NCBI GenBank assembly: GCA_013399875.1
Contig: VXAZ01000953.1
Coordinates: 675,336-739,335, forward strand
Length of the DNA stretch: 64,000 nt
Source: Gymnorhina tibicen
Taxonomy: Eukaryota > Chordata > Aves > Passeriformes > Artamidae
Reading direction: 5' to 3'
The notes below the pieces were generated by a model, which saw only the letters and a list, made by a program, of their open reading frames with translations, ran no database searches and was not told the origin of the DNA. The translations under genes were made by a program, and so were the position numbers. Shown here one piece after another: positions 26,621 to 38,452 of this stretch (within the stretch, counting starts at the first letter, position 1; each line of letters opens with the position of its first letter).

Positions 26621-29600
26621 TTAAAGCTTAAGCCTGTTTGAGAGAGCCTTTTTGGAGTGAGGGGTAAGTGGCAGGGGTGGGATGTGGGGGAATGGAGAAA
26701 GTAAACTGCGCGTCAAGGAAAGCAAACTTTACAGCTGGAATTGCTGCTGATGCTTGTTGTGTGAAAGGCGTGGGGAGGGGCCTTCGGCTCTGTGCTCGTG
26801 CTTTTAGCGTGGGTGTGAGTGTGAATGGGCAGGGGTGAGAAGTGGGGAGCCAGTGGCAGGGCTGTGCTGTGCCCGGTCGTGGCGGGCGCTGCCGCTTGAT
26901 GAGCACTGGCTGTGGCAGTTGCCAGTGTGTCCTGAGAGCTGGCTGGGGCACAGGCAGGTGAGTCTCCCTCCGCAGGCTCTGAAGCAGCAGCATTTTGCCA
27001 TCCTTTTGTTAGGGAGCATCCCCTTGTCGACAGAGAGGAACCATATGCCGGCCCTGCCCATCTGTCTGTGCAGGGCTACGTGAGGTCTTGCTTCATCTCC
27101 TGCCACGTTTGGCTCACTGTCCTCAACAGGACCATCCTTTTTGGAAAGGCGTGTTTATTGTTGTGACGATAAATGGGGCAAATCACACGCAAAGACAATC
27201 TTTAAAAAAGCCTGAACAATGCAACCCTCTCCTCTTCATCTCTGGGAAGAGGGGAGATCTGTCACCCATCCTGAGACCCCACTGCGAGTGTGTCCCCCAT
27301 GATTTTTCACCTTGGAGTGGGCCCTGTGGGGTTTCGGAGCAGTGTGGCAGCTGCTGATCATGGCACAAATTAGGGCTCTGGCTCAGCCCATCTGGGTTCT
27401 GGCACTCGCGCTAGTCCCCGCACCCCACCTTAGGCATTTGGCACCAGCCAGAGTATTTTCTATGGACAGTCATTTCTGTCCCTTTGTTTTGCTAGCCTTG
27501 AGCTTCCTCTTGTGTTTTTTGGAGTAGTGACATGTCTTCCAGGGGAAATTTGTCCCAGCAGAGAGTTCTAGAGGCTTTTGACTTGCTCCCATAACGAAAA
27601 TTACTACTGTTAGTGAAAAGCAATTTAGTGACAGCTATGGAGAGTAAAAACTCCCATTTATTCCCAAATTCATGAAAGAAAAAAAATCCTCAACTTTTAA
27701 ATACCATCTTCAAAGGACAAGAAAAATGGGCTTGTGCTCTTTTGCATCCCAGCAACAAGTCATTGCTGAAAGGAGTGCAAACTAGAAGGCAGTTTCTCTT
27801 TATGGTGGTGATGGGGATGTCTCTAAAGCCAGCCATCTGGGGATTAAACTTTGTATTGACGTTACTGGCAAGTACTTTGTCCTGTCCCTTTTGTGCGCTC
27901 TTCTGGATTTTGATGTCAACTGTGTTAAACTAGCCTTGTGCTTGTTAATGCAGTTTCTGGGCCTGCTCCCATTGAAGTCATGGCAAAGATCAGGCTGATT
28001 TTGGTGCCAGTAGGATCAAGTCCTCTGTTATAATCTGGAGCATGTGTCGTTTTAGCAGGTATTTCTGCTGTGCCACTGGCTTATGTTTATGATAAGCTTG
28101 GTCAGTTTTTTACTGCAACAGTTGTAGGCACTCTTGCTCTTCAAGTACACACTGGAAGAAGGTTCAGAGCCTAGGAGAGCTACCCGAGTCTTTGCTCTGC
28201 CAACAGGAAAATATCCCCATAGCAGCTTACCCCAAGGAGGGCTTAACAGTGTCACTGGCAGTTTCTGTGGACTTTTCTGGTTTGTGGTTTGGTGTTTTTT
28301 TTTTGTTTGTGTATTTGTTTCACTCTATTACTGTTTCTAATTGGACATGGACAAGATTTTTCTATTGTTCCTAGACAAAGATGATTTGGATTTTTTTTTT
28401 TTTTTAGTTTGGTACTTAAAGGTAGGCTCATGTTTAAGCATATGAAGATGTGGACTGCTCTTAAAAAGCATCCATAGCTGCTCTCTCTCTGGCTTGTGAT
28501 CTCCTCTGTGAACAAGAGCTTCTGAGTCTCAGTTTGCAGGTGGTCATGGCTGACAGACACTGAAATGTGCTCACTCCCCAAGTGCTCCTGCTGTGCTCCA
28601 TGCAGATGCTGACTGGTGGGGTTTGTCCACCACTCCTCTGTGCTTTGGTTTATATTATACAGAGAGAGGAGTGTTTCAGCTGGTGGTAACCAGCATGAAT
28701 GGATGCTGGGATATTTATTGTCTGTCCTGTTGCAAGCTTGACCCCATCACGTGACAGAGACAATGAAATGGAGATGGGTCTTTTCAGGGCAGCTCCATGT
28801 CACACCTTTGCCATGATTTGTGGTCTTCTTTCCCATTATTGACCACTGGTCTGGCTGCAGAGAGGCCGTAGGGTGATATTAGGTAGCCTAGGATTTGGGG
28901 TTTTTTAACATTGCTGCCACATCAGTGGCAGCATGGTTGTTCTGGTCAACATCTTGGTGTCCTGTAGTTGGGGAGTGAGAGTTGGCTCTGTGTGTTCCCC
29001 AAGAGCTGCTGGGGAAGTGATGCAGAGTGAAAACAGCTTTGGAGAGGAACATCCTGCTCAGGATCCCCATGGAAAAATGCTGTTTCACTGGAACCAGAGC
29101 ATACTGTGGAAGTGTATCTGTTGACTAAGCCTTTGTCTTAAAGCAGCAAGGAGTTTCTGGTGGAGAGCAGGAGTGGTTTTCCTGCTATTCTGGGTAGGCC
29201 ACATCTAAATTAAGTGGAAGAGTGTCAGCTGGGGAGAGAGATTTGCATGAGAGGTGATGGTGTGAGGTGACAGCCCCTGCTCAGAGGAAAACAGGACAAG
29301 GGTTTGAGCCTGGATACACACGTGGCAGGTGAGGTGTGGCGTTGCCATGTCCTCGCCCTGAAGCAGTGGGGACAAATGCAACATAAGGAAATCAGCCAAA
29401 ATCCCAACTCCTCTATTTCTTCTTTCTTGACCCTCTCATCTAAATTTAATTTTCCTGCTTTTTCTTTTCTGCCACCTTTTTTCCACACTTCCCTTTAGTA
29501 TCTCTGAGGGCTTTTGCCCACCATCACTTTCCCTGGGTCTGCCGGGCCTGCCTTCTCTCTGACCTCTCCCTAACCCAAGAGGCAATTAGACTCTCAACAT

Positions 29601-30839
29601 CAGATTTCAAGGTTTGGGGTTTTTTTGTTTGCAAAGGACGAGAAGGGAAAAACAAAAGCAGTGCCCTGAGTAATGTAAACTACCCACAGGCACATCTGTG
29701 CCTGTGTGATGACAGCTCCTGGTGGGAACTGCCCGTCACTCCCTGCACCCTCCTCCACTGCAGCTGCTGACAGGGAGGGAACAACCTGAGGCCCGCCTCG
29801 TGTTGATGTAGGATTCAGCATAGGAGAGCCCAGACCAGACCCTCCCATCCTGTGGGTCCCACAGCATCAGTTGCCAGCAGAGACATCCCCTGGGCTTTTC
29901 TTGCCCAGATGCACACTCTCACTTATTCCCATCTCTTTGTTACATGCTTTTTCTTCTTTGTCCAAACAGCAAAAAGGTGTAGACAGGTAACTTTTGTTAG
30001 TGCTTGTATCAAGCATCCTAAAGTAAGTAACTCTTCTACCCAGTGTGGTGAAGTCTAGAGGACATGGGGTTGTTTTTCCTCTGTGTTTAGTACGGCATCT
30101 GCCTGCAGCCCTGACTGCATTGACACTGATCTCTAGCTTTAGTTGTGAGGGGAATGATAAAGTGAGTATCGTTTTCATATGGCAAGAGACAGAATGCTTC
30201 AGGCAAGTATTACAGTGCAGTAAATCCCCTGCTTCTAAGACTGAAGGTGTGTTTTCTCTTCACACTGGTGTGAGTGGGTGACCCCTTTCCTGCTGCCTCC
30301 TCTGAAATATTTCTTACCATGAAGATTCAGCGTTGTCCCATAGTAAAGCCTCAGAAAAGCAAGACTTTGTTGCTGCACGGTCAGATGAGTTTGTAGCAGC
30401 TATGGGGAAAACTGAAAGCACTCCAGAACAGATAACTCATCACAAGTGTGTGACTACACTGACATGGTTTTCAAGGGGATCCTGACCCTTTTTTTCCTGG
30501 CACCTTCCTTGGCAATAGAGTAGGTTGAGCTGCACCTCTGTGGAGCCTTCATCTCATAGGACCTTGATAGCAGCAATTCTGCTGATTTTCTGACATTTGA
30601 AGGTCATGCCCTGAATGCAGGACCTTCACCCTTCCGTAAGTGCTGCAGATGTACACCCCCTTCAGGATTCCTCAGGTCTTTAAACTGGGACCTTAGCTGC
30701 AAGGCAGGAGAGTCTACAGGTGAATCAAGGATGGGAAGGATGGAGAGTGCAGAGGAAAAGTTGGTCTAAAACTGTGGCAGCTCTTCCAGTTTGGGAGTGA
30801 AGTTGGACTGAAAGGTTTTGATTGGAGAGGCAGCCTGTC

Positions 30840-31200
30840 CCAGCCACGGGGCAGCCCCGGCAGCTGCTCCAGGGCCGCTTTCTCCCTTCGTGCACTTGGG
30901 AGAAGGAGCCAGAGAGCAGCCAGTAGTTCCAGGCTTGTTGCGGCAACAACATCTGTTTCCTAGGTGCACTTTGTTTCTGAAGAGGCTGTGCAGCACGCTC
31001 CATCTGCGCCCTTCTCTTTTTTTTTTTCCCTTTTTTGTTTTTGCCGCTTGTGCCGCGTTCAGCAGCAGAAAAGGACGGCGGCTCTTAGGGGAGGCAGGCG
31101 CTTCCCGGGAGGACCCTGCGCCAGCTCCGTGCCAGCGCTGGCTGTCGGGCTCTTTGCACCCGGAGCAGTATTGTCAGCATCTTGACAGCTGGCCGGCTGC
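30840..31200. promoter_or_regulatory. Second intronic CpG-rich island
   Basis: CpG density is again high from about 30843 to 31195, interrupted by a poly(T) run near 31016-31030. It sits directly upstream of a purine tract with an assembly gap and a motif-dense block. An alternative promoter or enhancer is plausible. There is no direct evidence for either. Confidence 0.4.
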
Positions 31201-31367
31201 ATGCTTATTAGTTACTACTTTCCTCTTGCCCTCCACCTCTGCTTCGCCTCCCTGACCACCTCCACCTTCTCTCTTCCCCCTTCCCGCTCCTGCCCCATCG
31301 GCTGGCCAGCCCTTCGGGGAGCCCCCAGCCTCTCCAGATTAGAGCTCTCCAGGGACTTCGTCCTTTT

Positions 31368-31507
31368 GAAAGGAAGAAAGAAGAAAAAAAAAAAAAGGGA
31401 GGGGGGGAAGGGAGGGGGGGAANNNNNNNNNNNNNNNNNNNNNNNNNNNNNNNNNNNNNNNNNNNNNNNNNNNNNNNNNNNNNNNGAGAGAAAAGAAAGA
31501 GGGGGAA
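31368..31507. repeat. Polypurine tract containing the assembly gap
   Basis: Fifty-five purines (31368-31422) with long A and G runs precede the gap, and twenty-two purines (31486-31507) follow it. The missing bases therefore almost certainly lie inside one uninterrupted polypurine repeat. Runs such as GGGAGGGGGGG can form quadruplexes and stall polymerases, which explains the gap. Confidence 0.8.
31423..31485. other. Assembly gap (63 undetermined bases)
   Basis: A run of N. The true length is not known from this sequence and the N count may be an estimate or an arbitrary placeholder. Confidence 0.98.
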
Positions 31508-31539
31508 CAGAAGAATGAAAACAGACCCAAGGGGCAATA

Positions 31540-32090
31540 GTCCCTCGAGCCATTTCACTGCATTACAATGAATATGGACTCTATTAAGCTCCGTTCTGCC
31601 TGTTAGTGTTTCCCAGGGCAACACAGCTCCCATATGGCAAGCATGCAGCAGATTAGGGTAGGCCTCCGGGCTTCATTGAGGGCCCGAGGCTTGACTGGCA
31701 GTTGAACCCCATCCTTCCCCCCCCCTCCTCACACTTGACACTGCCTGTGTTTATCTAAAGCAAAAAGGGCCGGGGTGGGAGAAGGGGGCATTTGGGGGGG
31801 TATTGTCCCGGGCAATGGGAGAGGGCAGGGAGAGGGATGGGGGGGTGATGAAGGAGGGAGATGGGATGGAGGAGAAAGGGGGTGGGGGGGCGCAGCCCCT
31901 CATACATATTCAGGAGGGGTCTTGAATGGGCAGAGGAGAAATAAAGCAGATGGAATTCATGTTAAAGAACAGCCACAATCGCCCTCCAAAAACAAGGAGA
32001 GAAAAGCGGGCAGCCTTAAAGGAGCGTAGGGAGCAGCGTTTATCCAATTAGCAGGGTTGTCAAATTGAATTTACTCAGAATGGAGGGGGA
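31540..32090. promoter_or_regulatory. Candidate conserved non-coding element, intron 1
   Basis: This block is rich in words typical of deeply conserved vertebrate enhancers. Between 31895 and 32085 there are several short AT-rich words, including CCAATTAG near 32044 (homeodomain TAATTG on the other strand), with no recognisable repeat. G-rich runs occupy 31760-31895. The claim rests on texture alone. An enhancer of BOC would be the simplest role. Confidence 0.35.
31767..31893 (+). repeat. G-rich purine-biased tract, quadruplex-prone
   Basis: Many runs of three to seven G occur in 127 bases on the + strand, so several G-quadruplex foldings are possible. Because the putative intron is transcribed from this strand, an RNA quadruplex could also form. 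It is otherwise unremarkable sequence. Confidence 0.6.
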
Positions 32091-33844
32091 AGCCGGGGGA
32101 GGGGGGGAGAAGGAGGGAAATTAAGTGTCTAGGGCATGGGGGAAGCATGATATTGAAGAAAGGACGTGGGTTTTCTTTTTTTCTTACGCTTTAGCCTTGT
32201 CTTTTCAAGGACTGGAGCTGCTTTCAGGGCACACCAAGGGGCAGCAAAAGCCAGTGTGTATACTCTGTTTTAGCACAGGGCTCCTCTCCTGATAACTGTG
32301 GAAAAAAGGACATGTATCCTGTGGGGCAAGGCCATCTTTGCATCTCTGGCCCGCCTGCACTAGGGCTGTCCCGGGCTGACAGGTCCAACCACCCTGGGAC
32401 CACCATGCCACAGGCAGTGCCCAAGGCGAGCCACACTCACGGTGCCTCTGCCATGGTGACACTGGGGAGCCCGTAGTGGGTATGAGGGTGGCATTTCGTT
32501 CTTCAAGCGCCTCACACTTGCTGGCTGACGAAATGCCAACGTGAAGGGGTTTGCTGGGGCTCAGCAAAGTCAGCCTGATCAATGCCAGCTGGAAAGTGGC
32601 GCTCAGTTCAGAGGAGCCGTTGGATGGAGAGGTGCCAGAAACTGCAGGCATTGGGTCCTCAGGGATATGAGCAAAAGTCAGACAGGCTATGAGAAGGCTT
32701 TGCATCCTGTTGCTAATTCGAAGCCAGCATGCCCAGTCCTCTCCCTGGTAAGGCTGCAGGCTGTTGTGGAAAGGAACTGCTCAGGGAAGTAGCTTCATCT
32801 TGAGGAAGACAGAAGAAAGTTACAAAGATTGTTGCATGTTTGGTTTGTTGCTGGTTTGGTTTGCATGAGCAGTTCTGTTCAAGGAAAAGAGATGTTTTAC
32901 TTGCAAGTTTAGTTTATTTTTTAAAGAGGTGTCTGTTGCTCAGGACTTGCTTGAATTAAAACTGTGGTTCTTTAGGGTCACCCAGTTGCAGTTTGTAGGC
33001 AAACTCACTGATCTGTGGTGATTGTGCCATGCCAGGTTTTACTCTGGGTATTTTCCTTCTGACTGTGAGCATGAATTTATTCCAGGCTTTCTCTGTTGTG
33101 GCTTTTTGATGGACTCTCTGGGCTCGCAAGCAGGCAGTAAGAGAGTCTTTTTTGCCTAATGACTTTTAAAAAGGGAGGAGGAGACCTCCTCATACAGTTA
33201 GTCAAGGGCTATCTTAAAAGAGCTAATGCACTCTGAAATCAGCAGCTCTCAGTGCTACAGAGGGAAAAACAGGCAAGCTTTTCTCCCTGTTTCCATATAC
33301 ACTGTGCTACCTCCTTGACTTCCAACATGGTGGTGTAACATTGGGTTCCACCTTTCTGCCCTCTCCTGATACCAACCGCTTCCCATTTGGGATCCTGCCA
33401 CTCCCTATGGCACCTGCACACCCATCCCATCAGCTGCCCATGCTGTTACATGGTGGGGGGGTGGGGGGAAGCTTCTGTCCTGCACCAACCTGTCCTTTTC
33501 CAAACCTTTTCAGAGAAAATGAGCATAACAGTGTGGAATTAATACTTTGAAATGGGGACAGGGGTTGGGTAGAGGCTAATTTTGCCCTATGGGATGTTAC
33601 TGTTTGATGGGTTGGGGAGAAGCAGTCGGGGATGCCCAGACTGCTGTCCGTGCCCAGGAATCATGCAGGCACTGTGCCGCTGATCTGCTCAGGTATGTCA
33701 CTTGGACAGTATTTTTGCAGCTAGAGGATTATACAGTTGTACAGTGTGATTTTTCAAGTGGGATGGAAAAGATTTGGGATCCAAGAACAGCTTGCTTGAT
33801 GGGATGGAGGTCCCAGTCAGAGAGCTTTTGATTTCCAGCCCTGC

Positions 33845-33945
33845 CCTTCCAGCCACTGCTTTAGTGTATAACCTTGGGCCAGGTTGGCTTCCTCGTCTAG
33901 CCCTCAAATTCCTCAATTTGTAAAACAAAGGGGTACTGTTGCTCT
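33845..33945 (+). mobile_element. MIR-type SINE relic, sense orientation
   Basis: Collinear similarity to MIR: 'ccactgctttagtgtataac' for the 'ccacttactagctgtgtgac' part, then 'cttgggccaggtt', then 'cctcaatttgtaaaacaaag' for 'cctcatctgtaaaatgggg'. It is old and diverged. Together with the next element it forms an inverted pair about 170 bases apart. Confidence 0.65.
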
Positions 33946-34111
33946 TTTCTCTTTCACATTTTGTTTTTCAGTGGTTTGTGCTTTATGGGGGAGAAAAATA
34001 CTGTCTTGTATTAAAAAGCAATGATTACAAGTAAAATTGGCTCATAGTACTGTGTAAGACATTGCTTTTTCTGAAAAGCTAAGGTCTCAATGTATGAATC
34101 AGAGAGCTGGG

Positions 34112-34212
34112 AGTATCATTGTCCCTACTTGACTTGCTGGAAACAGAGAGCAGCTGCAGTGGATTCTCCAGAGTCACCCAGGGTGTCCCCAGCTGGTAGC
34201 TGGACTGAAGCT
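34112..34212 (-). mobile_element. MIR-type SINE relic, antisense orientation
   Basis: This reads like reverse-complement MIR or the related amniote element: 'tatcattgtccctacttgac' for 'tattatccccattttacag', then 'ctggaaacagagag', then 'agagtcacccaggg' for 'aaggtcacacag', then 'ctggtagctgg'. It lies opposite in orientation to the copy at 33845-33945. Confidence 0.5.
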
Positions 34213-34499
34213 GCTGCAGCCTTTCCCTCGGTGCAAAGCAGTCCCTACTCCTTCCCACAGTTCATCCCTGGCAGGAAGAGCTGCCCAAGGTCTGTTCTGC
34301 CTGACACAGCCCCAGACCACTGTCGTGTGCATCGGTGACCTTCCCAGCTCCCTTTGTGCCTGTGCATTCCCGCAGCCTGCCGGCGGAGCTGGGATGTGTG
34401 GTGCAGGGATGCTGCCCCGGAGCTGGGGCACAGGCTGGTTCCTATTTGGGAACCTTGTAAATTACAGGCAGTGTGGCAGTAACGAGGGCTGCTTGGCTG

Positions 34500-35035
34500 G
34501 CCCTTGTTAAGCAGGAGGGGGCTTGGGGCTGCGAGCAGCATTTCCTCAGTAAAACCTTCAGCTTCTAATCAGCAAACACCTCTCCTGCTGCCTGTGCTTA
34601 ATTCAAATCCCCTTTTCCTTTCGAGCTTTGTCACCCCCCCGCGCAGGGGCGGGCTTTACTTCCCTTTTATATCTTCACCTCTGGTTTTCCTTTGTCGCTC
34701 CGCTGCCTTTGCAGTGCCCTCCATCGCCGCGGCACAGCTGGGGCTGCAGGCAAGGTTAGGTGTGTGGTGGGAAGCCGAGCCGACAGATTTTACACCCCCA
34801 CCACCCCTCCTTAGCTGATGAAGCTCTCGTTAATTTTGTTCTCTTAATGGCCCCTCCTTTGATTTACTGGGCTGTCTGAAAGGGACTTAGAGCTCCACCG
34901 ACAGGAAATTGTTATTTTAACCTGGCAGGAAAGAATTTAAAATAAATAAACAAATAATTTTTTTTGTTTACCCTCCCTCTTGAAGGTCTTTAAATTACTT
35001 TAACTCTTTCTTTTCCTAGATAGCAATTAAGCAGG
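34500..35035. promoter_or_regulatory. Candidate conserved non-coding element, intron 1
   Basis: A CpG-containing segment (34620-34790) passes into an AT-rich, repeat-free stretch (34815-35030) with forkhead-like words (AAATAAACAAATAA near 34943 and GTTTAC near 34966) and TTAATT/TTTAAATTA homeodomain-type words. The texture is that of a developmental enhancer. Conservation must be checked by alignment. Confidence 0.35.
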
Positions 35036-35814
35036 AGCTGTCAAGGCTGGTGTTGTTGGTGGCTGCAAAAGTGTTGGCAACCAGGGGCATCTCGCAGGGT
35101 ACCTGCCTTGGGGAGGGGAAGCAGCAGAGCAGGACGCTGTCATGCAGCAGCCCTGCAGCCCCTGCCTGAGACCACCACCTCTGGGAAGTCAACTGGAGTG
35201 CCTGGGGCCTCCTCCACTCCCCTCCTCTGCCGCCTCTCCCACTGCAGTCCACTCTGGTGCTGCTGGCAGGGACATGAGGCAGATCGAAAGCTGCCTGATT
35301 AATAAAGTTCCTTGCTTTGCACTATTACAGGCTGCTTAAGGGCAGCATTTTCAAAAGAGGTCAGCTCCCATTTAGGCATCGAAATAAGTTGGTTGCCTAT
35401 TCAGGAGAGCTCAGCATGTCAAGAACTGAATGCTTTTGAAAATCTGGCTTCAATTGTGGAAGCTGAGAATTTCAAAATCTGGCCCTGGATCCTAATAGTT
35501 CTTTTGGAATTGATGTTTTCATTCATTTTCCTCATTATTTTTATGCTGGCCATTTACTTTTTGTACTTCACTGAGCTGTGAAAGAAATGGCCACATGTCC
35601 CTATTTAGAGCTCGTACCCTTGCCTGGAGGTTTGGGGAGGTACCATACACTTGTTGCAACACACCTTCCCTCCTCACTCTCTGCTCAGTACTGTTCAGTC
35701 TGCCCAGTGCCGTGGCCAAATTTTTTGAGCTCCCCTTTTTTTTCTCCCCGTGTATTGCTCTTCATCTTTTCACAGACCTGGGGGCAGCCAGTTCAGTCAT
35801 TGCATCGATGTGCC

Positions 35815-35823
35815 TGGGTGGTC
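35815..35823 (-). promoter_or_regulatory. Exact GLI consensus 9-mer (second copy)
   Basis: A second TGGGTGGTC word, reverse complement of GACCACCCA, about 2.7 kb before the first coding exon of BOC. The same caution applies as for the copy at 25480: motif only, no binding evidence. Confidence 0.3.
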
Positions 35824-38452
35824 CTAGCTCACGAAGGGGCTCACGCTCAGTTCTGCGCCTTTGGCTTTGCCCTTCTGGCCAGAGGCTCTGTGCGACGCAG
35901 AGCTGCAGGGAGGTCTGGTTGGGAACGTCTTTGCCTACCCCCTCCCTCAGCCTAGGCTCCAAGGAGCAACTCCTTTCCGTCCAACATTTTTCCATCCTGC
36001 TGCCAAACCCATCCAGATAGGGGGGATGAGTCAGCTTTGCTCCACGGGCTTCCAGCACTGAGGAACCAGACAGTAGGTCCTACCCCAAAATGTTTCTTCT
36101 ACATCAGTGTAAGGCTTTCCATCTCCAGGAAACCTTAGGGTGTTTTTAAGCCTGAACCTAACTCAGAGTCTTTTCCAGATGAGTGTAATTAGTGGGACAT
36201 TAACTTGTGCATCAGCAGTGGTGTCAACACTGCGTGTTCTGGTATGGACAGACATACCAGTGGTATGGACGCTTTTGCAGCCATCATCAGTGGTGACTTG
36301 CCATAGTGGCTGTGGCCTAATGAAGGGCGCTCTGGTGGCTGTCTTACATGGAGAAAGAAACTTGAGCAACTCAGATGGGTCTCCACGTCAATCACTGAAG
36401 GATCTTGTATGACATGACACTATGTGCTGGTTGGTGGGGGAAATGTTGAGACTTCTCAGGTGAGAAGAGTGAATACCAGGAAGGATGAGATATGTGGGAG
36501 GGAAGTTGCTGTCTCGTCTCTTTGGCACTGGAGGTTACCCACAGGGATTTTCACATGTAATGGGGCTGTGGCCTGCAGCAGCTAGAGTATGGCCTAGCTG
36601 GTCTCTCTGGGTGCCTTCAGGATATGCCCAATGTCTGAGCTCTGGCCATGCTCCTGAATGCCTGGAAGCCACATTGGGCCATGCCAAGCTTGACTTAATT
36701 TACCCTGCCTCTCAGCACGGCTTGTCATCTTGGCCTCACAGCTACTTGATCCGTGACTGTGTAACTCCTGGAAGGAGCTGCCTTGTGTGGAGCCTGCTGG
36801 GCCAGCCAGCGCACTGAACTCACCCTGGCCTGCAAAGTGCCATGTAAAGATGCTCTCTGTGGCCTGTGCAAAACTCCAGCAGCACATCGCTTCGCTTGGT
36901 GTTTTTTCCTTTCAAAATCACCAGCTCAGAGGAAGCTTTTCTTCTCTCTTCTCAACTTTATATGAATGTCTCTTCCATGACTTCTCTGGGACATGGCAGG
37001 GGGAAAAGTGACAAGTGACAGCTTGTGAGGCTGTCAGAGGGACAGCCCAATTTGCAGAGGGACATGCAGGCCAGCTTGCTGGATTCTCGCTGTCACGATG
37101 TGGACCTCAGCACAGCTGGCCATGGACATTGCCCTGCACTGCACTCTTGCACCTTTGCTGTCACCAAAGGCCAAGCAAAGTCACCGAGAGTAGCTCGGTG
37201 ATACTTCCCCAAATGCTGTGGTTCCTTGCTAGCAGTAATCAGCCTTGCCTTGAACAACTCACCAAGCCTCTCAGGGAGAGTCTTTGTCAGTCCTTACTTC
37301 AGGAGTTAGGAGGTTTAATTTTGGGTGTTATGCTTGAAGGGACTTGTGACCTCTTTTTGACTGGGAAGGTTATGGAGAGCACATGTTCAAACAGGTGATG
37401 GCTCGAGCAGTGGCCGTGGTGGAAGTAGGAAATACCAGTGTGCAGAGTCAGGTGCTCTTGAGGGTGGTGATTGTGGCTAATGAGCTGATTGCTGAGCAAT
37501 ATAACTGCTGCTTGGGCTGGCTGCCATGGCTGCTTTGCGTTCAGTCTTGGGCTTCTTCCCTGCAGACGTACCACAGGAGCAATTCTACAGGCTATTCTTC
37601 TGCCTTAAGACTTGCAGGTCATCCTAGTGCTGCAGCTGAAGGGAGCTTAAAATCCTATAGCTGCATTATGATGTCAGTAGAGGGAAATCTCCTCTTGACT
37701 TCAGCCTGTTGCCTTTGATTAAAGATGAATTCAGTCTGACATCTGAGGTATCTCTTGGGGCAGCTACTGATGTCTTTAATCCCCCTGACCTGGCTTGTCT
37801 GCTTTAGTGTTCGTTCATGAGTCTCCAAAGCAGCTGCTGCAGTGTGCAGCTCTTCACAGCAGCCTGGGTTGGGACAGGTGGCCTTACATTTCTAGTTTTT
37901 TGGGGCTAGTTGATGCTTTCAAATATGAACCTGGTGGTTTGTGTAGACTCAAAATAGGTGGTGTATTTCCGGCAGAACAGTTAATCTGAAGTATTTTCAT
38001 AGGTTGAGTCTCTTAGTTAGAATGGACTTGTACTGCTCATTTACTTTAGTGTTCAAAATAGAATATATTCCAGACATAGCCAAGAAGCGGCAGCAACACT
38101 CAGTGGATGTCTTCAGTGACACTTTGTTGGAAACGTTTGTGTTTTGCTCCTGAAAATTGCCTGGTGTGCATCAGTGTCATTCAGTGTGCCAAGCATGAAA
38201 TGGGGAAGGGGAGTGTGTGTCTGTGTGTGCTCGTGTACTGAGCGCTGAGGATGGGATGTCTTGGGAGACTCCCAACCATGCCTGGGGAAGAGGCTGGGGA
38301 AGAGAAATGCTTGCATCAGTGTCTGTAGCCTCCTCAGGCCACTGGCTCGGTGATCTGTGGCAGTTTAGGGATGTTGGTGGAGAAGCCAGGTAGGGCTGGA
38401 AAGCAGAGGGAAGCCTGAGGGTTTCATCCATCGTGTCTCTTGTCATCCGCAG

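Larger units (their letters stand above)
7344..38452 (+). other. BOC: Putative first intron of BOC (31 kb)
   Basis: No coding exon was recognised across this stretch on either strand. Long open frames in it (for example 4-5 hundred bases near 11.2-11.7 kb) show no domain and biased composition. It contains the regulatory-looking blocks, SINE relics, assembly gap and GLI words listed separately. Additional untranslated exons or alternative first exons at the internal CpG islands are possible but cannot be established from sequence alone. Confidence 0.55.

Noticed and set aside
35312..35581. 89-codon frame ending in a hydrophobic, membrane-like stretch
   Set aside because: The hydrophobic residues come from a T-rich segment; no signal, homolog or exon structure was seen.
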